Shown: positions 52,863 to 61,586, numbered from the stretch's first letter. The stretch: DNA of 64,000 nucleotides from DATBLE01 sp963791425 (GCA_963791425.1 CAWBSE010000004.1:620001-684000), one strand, 5' to 3'. Notes: generated from the sequence alone by a model not told the origin. Translations and numbers: made by a program.

Positions 52863-53791
52863 TACGCCTCGCTCCCCTCGGCCACGGGCTCTGCGGGTGC
52901 CTCGACAGCGGGCGAAGCCTCTTCCGCTGCAGCTGCAGGTGCCTCGGCGGCCGGGGCCTCCTCCGCGGGTGCCTCAGCCGCGGCCGGAGCCTCCTCAGCG
53001 ACAGGTGCCTCGGCGGCAGGTGCTGCCTCGACGGGCGGTGCGGCATCTGCCGGTGCGGCCTCGACAGCGGGCTCGGGCTCACGCGGAGCGGCCATCTCGG
53101 CCGCAGACACCTTCTGCTTGCCCTCGGCGATCGCGTCGGCGATCACGCGGGTGATCAGCGAGCACGAGCGGATCGCGTCGTCGTTGCCGGGGATGATGTA
53201 CTCGGCCTCGTCCGGGTCGCAGTTCGTGTCGACGAGGGCGATGATCGGCATTCCGAGCCGGCGCCCCTCGCGGACGGCGAGCTGCTCCTTCTTGAGGTCG
53301 AGGACGAACATGGCGTCCGGCTGGCGCTTCATGTCGGCGACGCCGCCGAGGTTCGCCTCGAGCTTCTCGAGCTCGGCGAGCATGGCGATGCGCTCCTTCG
53401 GCGGGAGCAGCCCGAGCTGGTCGTCGTCGCGGAGCCGGCGCAGGTCGTGCAGCCGGTCGATCCGGTCGGAGATCGTCCGCCAGTTGGTCAGCAGGCCGCC
53501 GAGCCACCGGTGGTTGACGTAGGGCATGCCGACGCGCTTGGCCTGCTCCTCGACCGCGTCCTGCGCCTGCTTCTTCGTGCCGACGAACAGCACGGAGCCG
53601 CCGCGCGCGGACAGATCCTTCACGAATGCGTATGCCTCCTCGACCAGCTGGGCGGTCTGCTGGAGGTCGATGATGTAGATCCCGCCGCGCTCGGTGAAGA
53701 TGAACCTGCGCATCTTCGGGTTCCAGCGGCGTGTCTGGTGGCCGAAGTGAACCCCGGCCTCCAGAAGCTCTCGCATGGAGACGACAGCCAC
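52862..53791 (-). CDS. rpsB: 30S ribosomal protein S2 with long Ala/Pro/Glu tail
   Basis: S2 core over residues 1-235: LLEAGVHFGHQTRRWNPKM, VNHRWLGGLLTNWRTI and IIALVDTNCDPDEAEYIIPG. After the core comes about 70 residues made almost only of Ala, Pro, Glu and Val (for example EEAPAAAEAPAEEAPAAEAP), disordered and acidic. Such tails occur in some high-GC Actinobacteria but this one is long. The GTG follows AAAGGGGAGCAC. Confidence 0.95.
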   Translation of the reverse strand: MAVVSMRELLEAGVHFGHQTRRWNPKMRRFIFTERGGIYIIDLQQTAQLVEEAYAFVKDLSARGGSVLFVGTKKQAQDAVEEQAKRVGMPYVNHRWLGGLLTNWRTISDRIDRLHDLRRLRDDDQLGLLPPKERIAMLAELEKLEANLGGVADMKRQPDAMFVLDLKKEQLAVREGRRLGMPIIALVDTNCDPDEAEYIIPGNDDAIRSCSLITRVIADAIAEGKQKVSAAEMAAPREPEPAVEAAPADAAPPVEAAPAAEAPVAEEAPAAAEAPAEEAPAAEAPAAAAEEASPAVEAPAEPVAEGSEA

Positions 53792-53838
53792 GATGTGCTC
53801 CCCTTTCGGTTCGATTGGTGCTTGCGCCGGTGGGCCTG

Positions 53839-53870
53839 GGCGGAACCTTCCGCAGAGGAAGGCACCGCCG
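53839..53870 (-). promoter_or_regulatory. stable hairpin in the rpsB leader
   Basis: CCTTCC (53846-53851) pairs with GGAAGG (53857-53862) around a 5-nt loop, extended by GGCGG/CCGCC outside a 2x2 internal loop. It lies about 50 nt before the rpsB start on the minus strand. It may be an S2 autoregulatory leader or a terminator for phr. Confidence 0.4.
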
Positions 53871-53906
53871 CCCGGGTTGTTCCACCGGGTCGGTGGGTCT
53901 GGACGG

Positions 53907-54653
53907 CTACATGGTAGCGGCGGCTGCCCGGTACCGCTCCTTGGCTTCGGCGGCCTCTGCGGCCAGGTCGATCATCGGCTCCGGGTAGCCGTCACCCTCC
54001 CAGCGCGCGCAGTAGACACCGTCCGGGTCGAACCGCTCCCGCTGGCGCTCCGGGTTGAAGATCCGGAACCACGGCTGCGCATCGACGCCGGTGCCGGCCA
54101 CCCATTGCCAGTTGCCCTCGTTCTGCGCCGCGTCGTAGTCGGCGAGCACCTCGGCGAACCACGCCTCGCCGACGCGCCAGTCGACGTGCAGGTGCTTCAC
54201 CAGGAAGCTCGCGGTGACCATGCGCGCCCGGTTGTGCATCCAGCCGGTCGCGCGCAGCTCACGCATGCCGGCATCGACCATGCGAAAGCCGGTCTGGCCG
54301 TCACGCCAGCGGTCGAACCGCTCCCCGGGTGGATCCCAGCGCGGTTCCAGCCGCGGCGCGTCGAGCCCGCTCGCCTTCACGTGCTCGAACCACTCGTGCC
54401 AGCAGAGCTCGTCGAGCCACTTCTCGCGGCCGCTGCTCGGCGGCGCGGCGAGCGTAGCGGCGGCGCAGTCGGCGATCGTCACCTCGCCCGAGGCGATCAG
54501 CGGCGAGAGGCGCGACGTACCGTCCAGCCCGGGGGCGTCGCGGTCGTCGGCGTACCGCGCCAGCTTCGTCGCCACGAACTCGTCGACGGCCGGATGCGGG
54601 TCGCCCTCGCGCGGGGGCTCCCACCGACGCCGGAACGCGGCGAACGTCTTCAC
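53907..54653 (-). CDS. photolyase/cryptochrome FAD-binding domain protein lacking the antenna domain
   Basis: 248 residues equal to the C-terminal helical half of class I CPD photolyases. RLSPLIASGEVT, GFRMVDAGMRELRATGWMHN and RARMVTASFLVKHLHVDWRV are the FAD and DNA-contact segments. QNEGNWQWVAGTGVDAQPWF then RIFNPERQRERFDPDG completes the domain. The N-terminal alpha/beta domain for the antenna chromophore (about 170 residues) is missing. The GTG overlaps the rluD stop, so there is no room for it upstream in this frame. It may be a genuine compact photolyase or a truncation. Confidence 0.8.
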   Translation of the reverse strand: MKTFAAFRRRWEPPREGDPHPAVDEFVATKLARYADDRDAPGLDGTSRLSPLIASGEVTIADCAAATLAAPPSSGREKWLDELCWHEWFEHVKASGLDAPRLEPRWDPPGERFDRWRDGQTGFRMVDAGMRELRATGWMHNRARMVTASFLVKHLHVDWRVGEAWFAEVLADYDAAQNEGNWQWVAGTGVDAQPWFRIFNPERQRERFDPDGVYCARWEGDGYPEPMIDLAAEAAEAKERYRAAAATM

Positions 54654-55537
54654 CGCACCCGGCCGAGGGCCGCCTCGAGGTCTCCCGGGAGCGGCGAGCT
54701 CACGTCCACCTGCTCACCGGTCACCGGATGGGGAAACGCGAGCCGCGCCGCGTGCAGGAACTGGCGCTGGAGGCCGGGCTCGGATGTCCCGTACACCGGG
54801 TCGCCGGCCACCGGGAGCCCGATCGCGGCGAGGTGGACGCGGATCTGGTGGGTGCGGCCGGTCTCGAGCCGCACCCGCAGAAGCGCGTGCGCGTCGAGCA
54901 TCTCGACCACCTCGAAGTGCGTGACCGCGTCCTTCGGCGAGTCGGTGTCGAGCGAGCGGCGGGTCGGGTCGCGGCGGTCGCGGCCGATCGGTGCCTCGAT
55001 CCGTCCCGTGCGGGACCGCGGACGGCCGCGGACGAGCGCCAGGTACTCCCGCTCGAGCCCGTGGCTCTTCACCAGCGCCTGCAGCCCCTCGAACGCCTCC
55101 TCGGTGCGGGCGACGACGAGCAGCCCCGACGTGTCGCGGTCGAGCCGGTGGACGATCCCCTTGCGCTCCGGGTCTCCGCCGGTGGCGCCGAGGGCGGCGA
55201 CGCCGTGTGCGAGCGTCCCCGACCCGTGCCCCGCCCCCGGGTGCACGACCAGCCCGGCCGGCTTGTCGACGACGAGCAGGTCGTCGTCCTCGTAGGCGAC
55301 CCGGACGTCGGGCGCCGGCTCGGCCGGAGCGGCCGGCACGGCATCGAGATCGACGACGACCTCCTCCCCGCCCTCGAGCCGGTGGCTCTTCGGCCGGGCG
55401 ACGCCGTCGACGAGCACCGCGCCCGCGGTCAGCAGGCGCTCGGCGGCGGCGCGGGAGCCGACTCCGGGCAGTGACGCGACGAAGCGGTCGAGCCGCTCCC
55501 CCGCGGCCGCGTCAGGAACGGCGTGCGGCGTCGGCAC
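54650..55537 (-). CDS. rluD: ribosomal large-subunit pseudouridine synthase (RluD-like)
   Basis: RluA/RluD-family enzyme modifying 23S rRNA. An N-terminal S4 domain (GERLDRFVASLPGVGSRAAA) precedes the synthase core. The catalytic Asp is in VHRLDRDTSGLLVVART. LVVDKPAGLVVHPGAGH and RTHQIRVHLAAIGLPVAGDP are conserved. Length 295 aa. It overlaps lspA by 26 nt. Confidence 0.93.
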   Translation of the reverse strand: MPTPHAVPDAAAGERLDRFVASLPGVGSRAAAERLLTAGAVLVDGVARPKSHRLEGGEEVVVDLDAVPAAPAEPAPDVRVAYEDDDLLVVDKPAGLVVHPGAGHGSGTLAHGVAALGATGGDPERKGIVHRLDRDTSGLLVVARTEEAFEGLQALVKSHGLEREYLALVRGRPRSRTGRIEAPIGRDRRDPTRRSLDTDSPKDAVTHFEVVEMLDAHALLRVRLETGRTHQIRVHLAAIGLPVAGDPVYGTSEPGLQRQFLHAARLAFPHPVTGEQVDVSSPLPGDLEAALGRVR

Positions 55538-56090
55538 GCGGCCGGCGGGGCGCGCGGTCGGCTGCGACGAGGGCGCCGAGCAGGATCGTGACCCCGATCA
55601 CGATGAAGCTGTCGGCGAGGTTGAACGACGGCCAGTAGCGCAGGTCGAGGAAGTCGGTCACGTAGCCCAGGCGGACGCGGTCGGTGAGGTTGGACAGGCT
55701 CCCGCCGATCAGCAGGCCGACGGCGACCGGGAGCAGCGGGTGCCGGGCGCCCGAGCGGTAGAAGTAGACGACCATCCAGCCGACCGCGACCAGCGTCAGC
55801 ACGATCACGATGCTGGTCGACTGCGAGAACAGGCCGAACGCGATCCCCGAGTTCTGCACGTGGTGGATCGAGAACGGGCCGAGCACCTTGACGTTCTCGT
55901 CCAGCCAGAGCTTGCTGGCTACGACGTGCTTCGTCAGCTGGTCGGCGACGACGGCGGCGGCGGCGATCGCGCCGAGCGCGGCCCAGTGGCGCGGGCGTGC
56001 GGCCAGCGAGCGGGCGGCGACAGAGATCGGCGCCAGTCCGTCGGTCCGCGAGCCCGGCCGGTACTCCGGTTTCCGGGCCTGATCGATCAG
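55512..56090 (-). CDS. lspA: lipoprotein signal peptidase
   Basis: Aspartyl membrane peptidase that cleaves prolipoproteins. Catalytic Asp residues lie in SLSNLTDRVRLGYVTDF and FNLADSFIVIG; four membrane spans are visible. No ATG, GTG or TTG occurs between the traR stop and the first span. A CTG at 56090 overlaps that stop as CTGA, mimicking the ATGA/GTGA couplings of the operon, and is my preferred start. The only upstream alternative is a GTG at 56135 inside traR. Confidence 0.9.
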   Translation of the reverse strand: MIDQARKPEYRPGSRTDGLAPISVAARSLAARPRHWAALGAIAAAAVVADQLTKHVVASKLWLDENVKVLGPFSIHHVQNSGIAFGLFSQSTSIVIVLTLVAVGWMVVYFYRSGARHPLLPVAVGLLIGGSLSNLTDRVRLGYVTDFLDLRYWPSFNLADSFIVIGVTILLGALVAADRAPRRPRADAARRS

Positions 56091-56455
56091 GACTGCTCCT
56101 GCTTGCGCCGGTCCTCGATGCAGAGCGTCGCCCACGGGAGCGCCTCGAGGCGCTCCGGGTCGATCGGCTTCCCGCAGACGCTGCAGACTCCGAACGTGCC
56201 GGCGTCGATGCGCGAGAGCGCCGCGTCGATCTCGCCGAGCACGAACGTCGAGTTGTCCTCGAGCGTCTCGGCCATCTCGCGGTCGAAGGTGACCGTGGCG
56301 ACGTCGCCCATGTGGGTGGGCTGGAACTGCGTGTTGTCGGTCTCGTCGCCGAGCGAGCCGGGGTTCTCGGCGTGGAGATTGTCGATCGCGGCGACGACGC
56401 GCTCCCGCTCTTCGAGCAGGCGTGTGCGGAAGTGCTCGGTGTCCACCTGGGTCAT
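56087..56455 (-). CDS. TraR/DksA-family zinc-finger protein
   Basis: A 122-residue protein with a helical first half and a C-terminal DksA-type finger. The finger reads FGVCSVCGKPIDPERLEALP then WATLCIEDRR, so three of four cysteines are present and the fourth position is Asp. Members bind RNA polymerase in other bacteria; in Actinobacteria the role is unclear. Coupled to yggU and lspA. Confidence 0.85.
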   Translation of the reverse strand: MTQVDTEHFRTRLLEERERVVAAIDNLHAENPGSLGDETDNTQFQPTHMGDVATVTFDREMAETLEDNSTFVLGEIDAALSRIDAGTFGVCSVCGKPIDPERLEALPWATLCIEDRRKQEQS

Positions 56456-56727
56456 GACTCCTCCAGCCTGCGCTCGGCCTCGGCGGCATCCAGGCCGTGC
56501 AGTTCGACGACTTTGTCGCGGCTCGCGCTGCCCGCGACCACTGAAACCGAGCCCCGCGGCATGCGCAGGCGCGCTTCGAGCAGGCGGACGACGGCGTCGT
56601 TCGCGCGTCCGCGCTCGGGCGCGACGTTGACCCGCACCTTCCAGGCATCGCCGTACCGGCCGGCGAGCTCGGTTCGAGCCGCACCGGGCGAGACGCGCAG
56701 ACGCAGACGTGTCGACGGCTCGGCCAT
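56452..56727 (-). CDS. YggU/DUF167 family protein
   Basis: A 91-residue protein with the DUF167 pattern LRLRVSPGAARTELAGRYGD, VRVNVAPERGRANDAVVRLL and a Gly/Ser-rich SVVAGSASRDKVVEL. No activity is known for the family. It commonly sits near yggT and the division cluster. Confidence 0.88.
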   Translation of the reverse strand: MAEPSTRLRLRVSPGAARTELAGRYGDAWKVRVNVAPERGRANDAVVRLLEARLRMPRGSVSVVAGSASRDKVVELHGLDAAEAERRLEES

Positions 56728-56752
56728 CCCGCCCAAGTATAGGTCGGGGCTT

Positions 56753-57230
56753 TTACGCGGCCTTGGTCTCCCTTGCGGGTGCTTCCGGCGGCCTGCTCGA
56801 CCTCGGGCTCGAGCTCCTCTTCGTCCGCCTCGTCGAGTGCGTCGAGCGCGGCGTGGAGCAGCAGGCGCATGCGGCGCGCCTCGGTCGCGAGCGTCTCGCG
56901 CTCGCTGCGAGCTTTGCGGGTGATCGTCCGCGCCTCGGCCGTGGCCTCGGACACGATCGAATCGGCCTCGCGCTTGGCGTGGTCGCGCAGCTCGTGCGCG
57001 GCCCGCTCGGCCGACACGAGGGTCGTGCGCAGCAGCGCCTCGAGCTCGCGGTAGCGCTTCAGCTCGCCTTCGAGCAGCTCGATGCGGTCCGAGTGGTCGG
57101 CCCGGTCGCGCCAGACCGTCTCGAAGCTCTCGGTGATCTCCTCGAGCAGGCTGTCGACCGGCCCTCGGCGATAGCCGAGGATGCCGCGTCTGAGCTTGAC
57201 GTGGCGGATCTCGACTGGTGTGTACGACAT
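56753..57230 (-). CDS. divIVA: DivIVA-family polar/septal coiled-coil protein, end frameshifted
   Basis: Membrane-curvature sensor organising growth and division sites. The N-terminal lipid-binding domain is PVEIRHVKLRRGILGYRRGP with VDSLLEEITESFETVWRDRA. A long coiled coil follows. As written the frame runs on without a stop through the next genes. One surplus base in the CCC at 56770-56772 explains this: dropping it gives RKETKAA and a stop at 56753-56755. I annotate that end. Confidence 0.88.
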
Positions 57231-57248
57231 GGCTTCTCCTTCCGTTCT

Positions 57249-57557
57249 CTAGTGAGCGTGACCCAACAGGCGGACGACGAGCTGCTCGGCCACGATCAGG
57301 ACGAGCACGGCGACCATCGGGGACAGGTCGATCGGGCCGAGCGGCGGCAGGATGCGCCTGAAGAGCCGCAGGTACGGCTCGCAGACGTCATAGAGAAACC
57401 GCAGGACAGGGTCCAACGAACCGGGCATGCGGACCAGGGACGACAGCACGTACGCGAAAATGACGAGCACGTAGACCGCGACGAAGACGACGACGAAGCT
57501 CTGGATCGTCGAGACCGCGTCCGCGAGTAGCCCGAATGTGGCGATAGCTACGCCCAC
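57249..57557 (-). CDS. yggT: YggT family membrane protein
   Basis: A 102-residue protein with two membrane segments (VVVFVAVYVLVIFAYVLSSL and MVAVLVLIVAEQLVVRLLG) and the conserved loop PVLRFLYDVCEPYLRLFRRI with LPPLGPIDLSPM. YggT proteins lie in division clusters and have been linked to membrane and osmotic functions. The GTG at 57557 removes a non-conserved extension. Confidence 0.85.
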   Translation of the reverse strand: MGVAIATFGLLADAVSTIQSFVVVFVAVYVLVIFAYVLSSLVRMPGSLDPVLRFLYDVCEPYLRLFRRILPPLGPIDLSPMVAVLVLIVAEQLVVRLLGHAH

Positions 57558-57610
57558 CGGGACGGAGTTCGTTCTCGACCGCCCGGTTCCTACGAACGCG
57601 CCTCCCGTGC

Positions 57611-57616
57611 TACAAG
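57611..57616 (+). promoter_or_regulatory. -10 box just upstream of the carbonic anhydrase gene
   Basis: TACAAG ends 8 nt before the GTG at 57625, supporting that start and another leaderless transcript. Confidence 0.4.
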
Positions 57617-57624
57617 CTGGGGCC

Positions 57625-58122
57625 GTGGACGTCGTCGACGATCTCCTCGCCAACAACCGCTCGTTCGCGGCCCGCTACGACCGCGGGCACCTGGACGTGC
57701 GGCCGTCGCTGCACCTCGCGATCGTCACGTGCATGGACTCGCGGCTCGACGTCTTCGCCGCGCTCGGCCTCCAGGACGGCCAGGCGCACATCCTGCGCAA
57801 CGCCGGCGGCGTGATCACCGACGACGTGATCCGCTCGCTCGCGATCTCGCAGCGGCGCCTCGGCACGAAGGAGGTCACGCTGATCCATCACACCGACTGC
57901 GGTCTGCAGCTGATCACCGACGACGGGTTCCGCGCCGAGCTGCAGGAGGCGACCGGGATGGCCCCGTCGTTCGCGATCGAGTCGTTCACGGACGTCGACG
58001 CCGACGTGCGGCAGTCGATCGCCCGCGTGCGGCACTCGCCGTTCCTGCTCCACCGCGACCGTGTTCGCGGCCTCGTGTACGACGTCGACACGGGCGTCCT
58101 GCGCGAGGTCGAGCTGGACTAG
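57625..58122 (+). CDS. beta-carbonic anhydrase (Rv1284/CanA-like)
   Basis: Zinc enzyme interconverting CO2 and bicarbonate. The zinc ligands are in VTCMDSRLDV and LIHHTDCGLQ. LLANNRSFAARYDRGHL, HILRNAGGVITDDVIRSLAI and RQSIARVRHSPFL follow the small mycobacterial Rv1284 type. Length 165 aa. It is one of three genes lying between yggT and sepF. Confidence 0.9.
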   Translation: MDVVDDLLANNRSFAARYDRGHLDVRPSLHLAIVTCMDSRLDVFAALGLQDGQAHILRNAGGVITDDVIRSLAISQRRLGTKEVTLIHHTDCGLQLITDDGFRAELQEATGMAPSFAIESFTDVDADVRQSIARVRHSPFLLHRDRVRGLVYDVDTGVLREVELD

Positions 58123-58125
58123 CGC

Positions 58126-59081
58126 TCAGGGAATCGAGCGGTAGAGCCGTAGAAACGAGCGGCGGAACCCGCGGGCCGGCCAGAAGCGCGAGGAGAGCAG
58201 GTTCGTCTCCCGCCAGTCGGTGACCATCGTCTCGTAGCCCTGCTCGTGCGCCCAGGCGAAGGCCGCCTCCGTCAGGGCGACACCGGCGCCCGAGCCGCGG
58301 ACGTCCGGCCGGCTCGCCGCGAAGCCGAGGCACGCGGCGCGGTCGGGCGCCGCGAGGCCGCGGTGCGCGCGAGACCATCTCGGCCGGGGCGAGCTCGAAG
58401 CTGGCGACGATTCGCCCGTCCACGCTCGTACACGAGCTCGCCGACCTCGTCGTTCACGATCTCGGCGGCCAGAACCCTGAGCAGATCGTCCGGATCCTCG
58501 TTCCATTCGAGGCCGCTGAAGACGGGAGCGAGCGTCTGGTGCTCCCAGATCACCGGCGCGAGCTCGGCCATCGCATCGACGTCGCCGGGCTCGGCGAGCC
58601 GCGCCCCGGGCGGCCACACCCCGGCGGCCACCTCCTTGACGCCGTGTGCATGCTGCGCGCCGAAGCTGAGCCGGAACCACGCGTCGACCTGGTCGTCCAG
58701 GTACGGCACCAGCGCGTAGTGGCGCGTGCGGCCCTCGTCGACCCACCGCTGCGACGCGAAGGCGTAGAGATCGCGGACGACCTCCGGCTCGACGGCCGCG
58801 TAGCCGGCCGCCTCGACCCAGACGTTCGCCCCCCACATGTCGTCCTGTTTGCGCGTCCCGAGAAGGAAGCCGGCCGTCTGCCCGTCGCGGAGCGCGACCG
58901 CGCCCGACGCGTGCTCCTCTCCCCAGAGCGCGGCCACCTCTGCGCGGGCGGCGTCGGAGTCCTCATAGCGCGCCGACAGCAGCGGCTCGGCCGCGCGGTG
59001 CGCGCGGTGCCGGGCGGCCAGCAGCGCCCCCGCGCCGTCGAGGTCATCCTCCGAAAACGCCCGAAGCTCGAGCCGGCTCAC
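58126..59081 (-). pseudogene. GNAT-family N-acetyltransferase with two frameshifts
   Basis: The N-terminal half (RLELRAFSEDDLDGAGALLA) and the C-terminal acetyl-CoA-binding part (SRPDVRGSGAGVALTEAAFA, YETMVTDWRETNLLSSRFWP) are in different frames, with VDGRIVASFELAPAEMVS in a third. One surplus base near 58424 and another near 58366 account for both breaks. Reassembled, it is a roughly 315-residue tandem GNAT-like protein. Substrate unknown. Confidence 0.7.
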
Positions 59082-59181
59082 GCGGGCGACGATAGCTGTC
59101 TCGAAACCCTTGCTCGGCTGGGCGAGTTGTTAGGGTGACAGCGCAGGCATCGTCGTGCCACCCATCGGAGGTAGAGGGACT

Positions 59182-60384
59182 ATGGGACGGGTTGCTTCGC
59201 TGGTCGTGGTTTTCGCACTCGGGCTGGTCGTGTTCGTGCCCCCGGCCGCGGCCGTACCGGCCCCGAGAACCTTCGGCTACACGGGAGCCGAGCAGTCCTA
59301 TGCCGTTCCACACGGTGTGACGCTTCTGACGGTCACGGCGGCCGGGGGACACGGTGGTCCAACCGTGAACATCGGCCAGTCGGGCCTCACCCTGACGGCG
59401 TATCTGCCCGTCAGACCCGGTGAGATCCTCTTCACCGAGGTCGGTCAATCAGGCTCGTATCAAGGCGGTCCGGGATTCGGTGGTGGAGGCGCGGCGGGGA
59501 AAGACATCCGCTCGAACATCGTGGACGCCGGTTCGGGCGGAGGCGCGACGGACGTGCGAACCTGCTCGGAGCGCGCGTCGAAGTGCGCCGGCGGGGGTAG
59601 CTCGGTCGGGTCACGTTTGATCGTTGCGGGTGGCGGCGGCGGGTCGGGCGGCGCCGGCGGCGGCTCGGGCAACCTGTGCGGCAGCAGCGGCGGTGGAGGC
59701 TCCGCCGGCGCAAGTGCCGGTGGCGGTAGCCAGGGTGGGCAGGCCGTCGTCGGGGCTACCGGCACGGTCATCCTCGCGAGTCACGGCCAGAGTGCGGCGC
59801 CTTCGACGCCGGCCGGCGGCGGCTCGGCAACCTCGGCCGGCAGCGGGGGAAGCATGGCGAACTGCGCAGCCGGCACCGGCAACACCCTCACCGGGAGCGC
59901 GCCGGGCTCACCGGGAGCCGGCTCGACGGGCGGCGCCGGCGCGAACGCCGTTGGCACCACCGGTGGTGGTGGCGGAGGCGCCGGCGGCTACTTCGGCGGC
60001 GGCGGCGGCGCGTCGGGATGGCAGGTCTGTAACGCCAACGGCTGCTCTGGGTCCGGCGGCGGTGCCGGTGGCGGCGGCGGTTCGAGCTTCGTCACCGCGC
60101 GGGCCATCCTGGTCCCTGGCTTCGGCCCCACCAACGCGCCGCCGTCGGTGACCTATACGCCTCAGGTCGAGATCGACACGCCGGCCAACGGCGCGATCTA
60201 CAAAGCGGGCCAGGTCGTCCGTGCCCGCTGGTCGTGCGTCAACACCATCACCTGCAAGGGCTCGGTCGCCTCCGGCAGCCCGATCGCGACGACCCCGGGC
60301 AGACACACGTTCGTCGTCAGCTCCCTCGTCTCGGGAAAGACGGTGCGGTCGACCGTCACCTACACCGTGAGGCACAAGGCGTAG
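59182..60384 (+). CDS. secreted glycine-rich protein
   Basis: A 400-residue exported protein; the ATG follows GGAGGTAGAGGG. Signal peptide LVVVFALGLVVFVPPAAA. Residues about 40-310 are dominated by Gly-rich runs with Ser/Ala (for example GGGGGSGGAGGGSG), beginning with FGYTGAEQSYAVPHGVTLLT. This resembles glycine-rich domains of the ALK-type fold found in bacterial surface proteins. A C-terminal beta module follows (VEIDTPANGAIYKAGQVVRA). Likely surface or adhesive; not enzymatic. Confidence 0.7.
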   Translation: MGRVASLVVVFALGLVVFVPPAAAVPAPRTFGYTGAEQSYAVPHGVTLLTVTAAGGHGGPTVNIGQSGLTLTAYLPVRPGEILFTEVGQSGSYQGGPGFGGGGAAGKDIRSNIVDAGSGGGATDVRTCSERASKCAGGGSSVGSRLIVAGGGGGSGGAGGGSGNLCGSSGGGGSAGASAGGGSQGGQAVVGATGTVILASHGQSAAPSTPAGGGSATSAGSGGSMANCAAGTGNTLTGSAPGSPGAGSTGGAGANAVGTTGGGGGGAGGYFGGGGGASGWQVCNANGCSGSGGGAGGGGGSSFVTARAILVPGFGPTNAPPSVTYTPQVEIDTPANGAIYKAGQVVRARWSCVNTITCKGSVASGSPIATTPGRHTFVVSSLVSGKTVRSTVTYTVRHKA

Positions 60385-60391
60385 GAGCTGT

Positions 60392-60961
60392 CTACGCCTG
60401 GTTGAAGAAGCCGCCGCGCTCGAGCAGCCGTGCGCGCTCCTCGGCGGAGACCTCGACGTTGCGCGGCGTGAGCAGGAAGACCTTGTCGGCGACGCGCTGC
60501 ATGCCGCCGTTCAGCGCGTACGTCAGCCCGCTGGCGAAGTCGATCAGGCGCTTGGAGAGCTCCTGGTCGGTCGCTTGCAGGTTGAGGATCACCGGGACGT
60601 GCTCCTTGAACTTGTCCGCGATCTGCTGCGCGTCGTTGAAGCTCCGGGGCAGGACGAGGTGGACCTTCACGTTCGGGCTCGGGGCGGCCTCGAGGCGCCT
60701 CGGCCGCTGGGGCGGCGCGGAGTCGCGCCCTGCACGCGGCTGCGCCGTGGCGACCTCGGTCTGTGCGGCGGCCGCGTCCGAGTCGGTCCAGTCGTCGTAG
60801 CTCTCACGCTTGCGGCGTGGGAGCCGGCGGACGTTGGGGCGGTCGTTGTAGTTGCGCTCGAGCGTGTCGTTCGTGACGTAGCCGTCCTCGTCCCAGTATT
60901 CGTCTTCCTCGGCGATGCCGAAGTAGACGAGCGTGCGGCTCCAGAGGTCTGCGAAACCCAT
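60392..60961 (-). CDS. sepF: cell division protein SepF
   Basis: Anchors FtsZ to the membrane. The N terminus is the expected amphipathic start (GFADLWSRTLVYFGIAEEDE). After a charged disordered linker, the SepF domain reads HLVLPRSFNDAQQIADKFKE and VPVILNLQATDQELSKRLID then FASGLTYALNGGMQRVADKV. Length 189 aa. Same strand as yggS-pgeF. Confidence 0.94.
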   Translation of the reverse strand: MGFADLWSRTLVYFGIAEEDEYWDEDGYVTNDTLERNYNDRPNVRRLPRRKRESYDDWTDSDAAAAQTEVATAQPRAGRDSAPPQRPRRLEAAPSPNVKVHLVLPRSFNDAQQIADKFKEHVPVILNLQATDQELSKRLIDFASGLTYALNGGMQRVADKVFLLTPRNVEVSAEERARLLERGGFFNQA

Positions 60962-60995
60962 GCAGATCCAGATGGTAACGCGCCGAACGGAGCGA

Positions 60996-61586
60996 TCAGG
61001 CCAAGAGCACGGAACCGACGCGGATCAGCGTCGCCCCCTCCTCCGCGGCGATGCGGTAATCCTGGCTCGTTCCCATCGACAGCTCGGCCAGCCCGTGGGC
61101 GTCCGCGAGCTCCTTCAGCCGCCGAAAATACGGGCGCGACGCCTCCGGATCGTCCGCGAGCGGCGGCATCGTCATCAGGCCGCGGACGTCGCCGTACAGG
61201 CTGAGAAACGCCTCGAGGTCGTCGGGTGCGACGCCCGACTTCGTGGGCTCGCCGGACAGGTTCACCTCGACCAGCGCGGGCACCGTCAGCTTCCCCGCCG
61301 CCGACTCGGAGTCGAGCGAATGGACGAGCTCGCAGATCCCGCTGACGAGCTTTGCCTTCCTGCTCTGCAGGTGGCCGATGAAGTGCCAGCGGAACGCGTC
61401 GCCGTAGACGGCGTGCTTCGCCTCCATGTCCTGGGCGCGGTTCTCCCCTACCACCTCGATGCCGGCCTCGGCCAGGACGGCCATGTCGTCCGCCGACACG
61501 TACTTCGTCGCGGCGACGATGGTCACAGCGGGGCCGATCTCCTCCCGGATCTGCGCGTAGCGGGCGCGGATCGACTCAGGTGACAT
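60996..61586 (-). CDS. yggS: YggS/PLPBP family PLP-binding protein
   Basis: PLP-homeostasis protein with an alanine-racemase-like barrel. The cofactor Lys is in VAATKYVSADD. GENRAQDMEAKHAVY, WHFIGHLQSRKAK, VEVNLSGEPTKSG and LSMGTSQDYRIAAEEGATLI are family segments. Length 196 aa, slightly short. It overlaps pgeF by 11 nt. Confidence 0.93.
   Translation of the reverse strand: MSPESIRARYAQIREEIGPAVTIVAATKYVSADDMAVLAEAGIEVVGENRAQDMEAKHAVYGDAFRWHFIGHLQSRKAKLVSGICELVHSLDSESAAGKLTVPALVEVNLSGEPTKSGVAPDDLEAFLSLYGDVRGLMTMPPLADDPEASRPYFRRLKELADAHGLAELSMGTSQDYRIAAEEGATLIRVGSVLLA

Noticed and set aside
55512..57230. A 572-codon fusion of DivIVA with LspA
   Set aside because: The frame is continuous only because of one extra base near 56770-56772; it crosses yggU and traR, which are clear separate genes in other frames.
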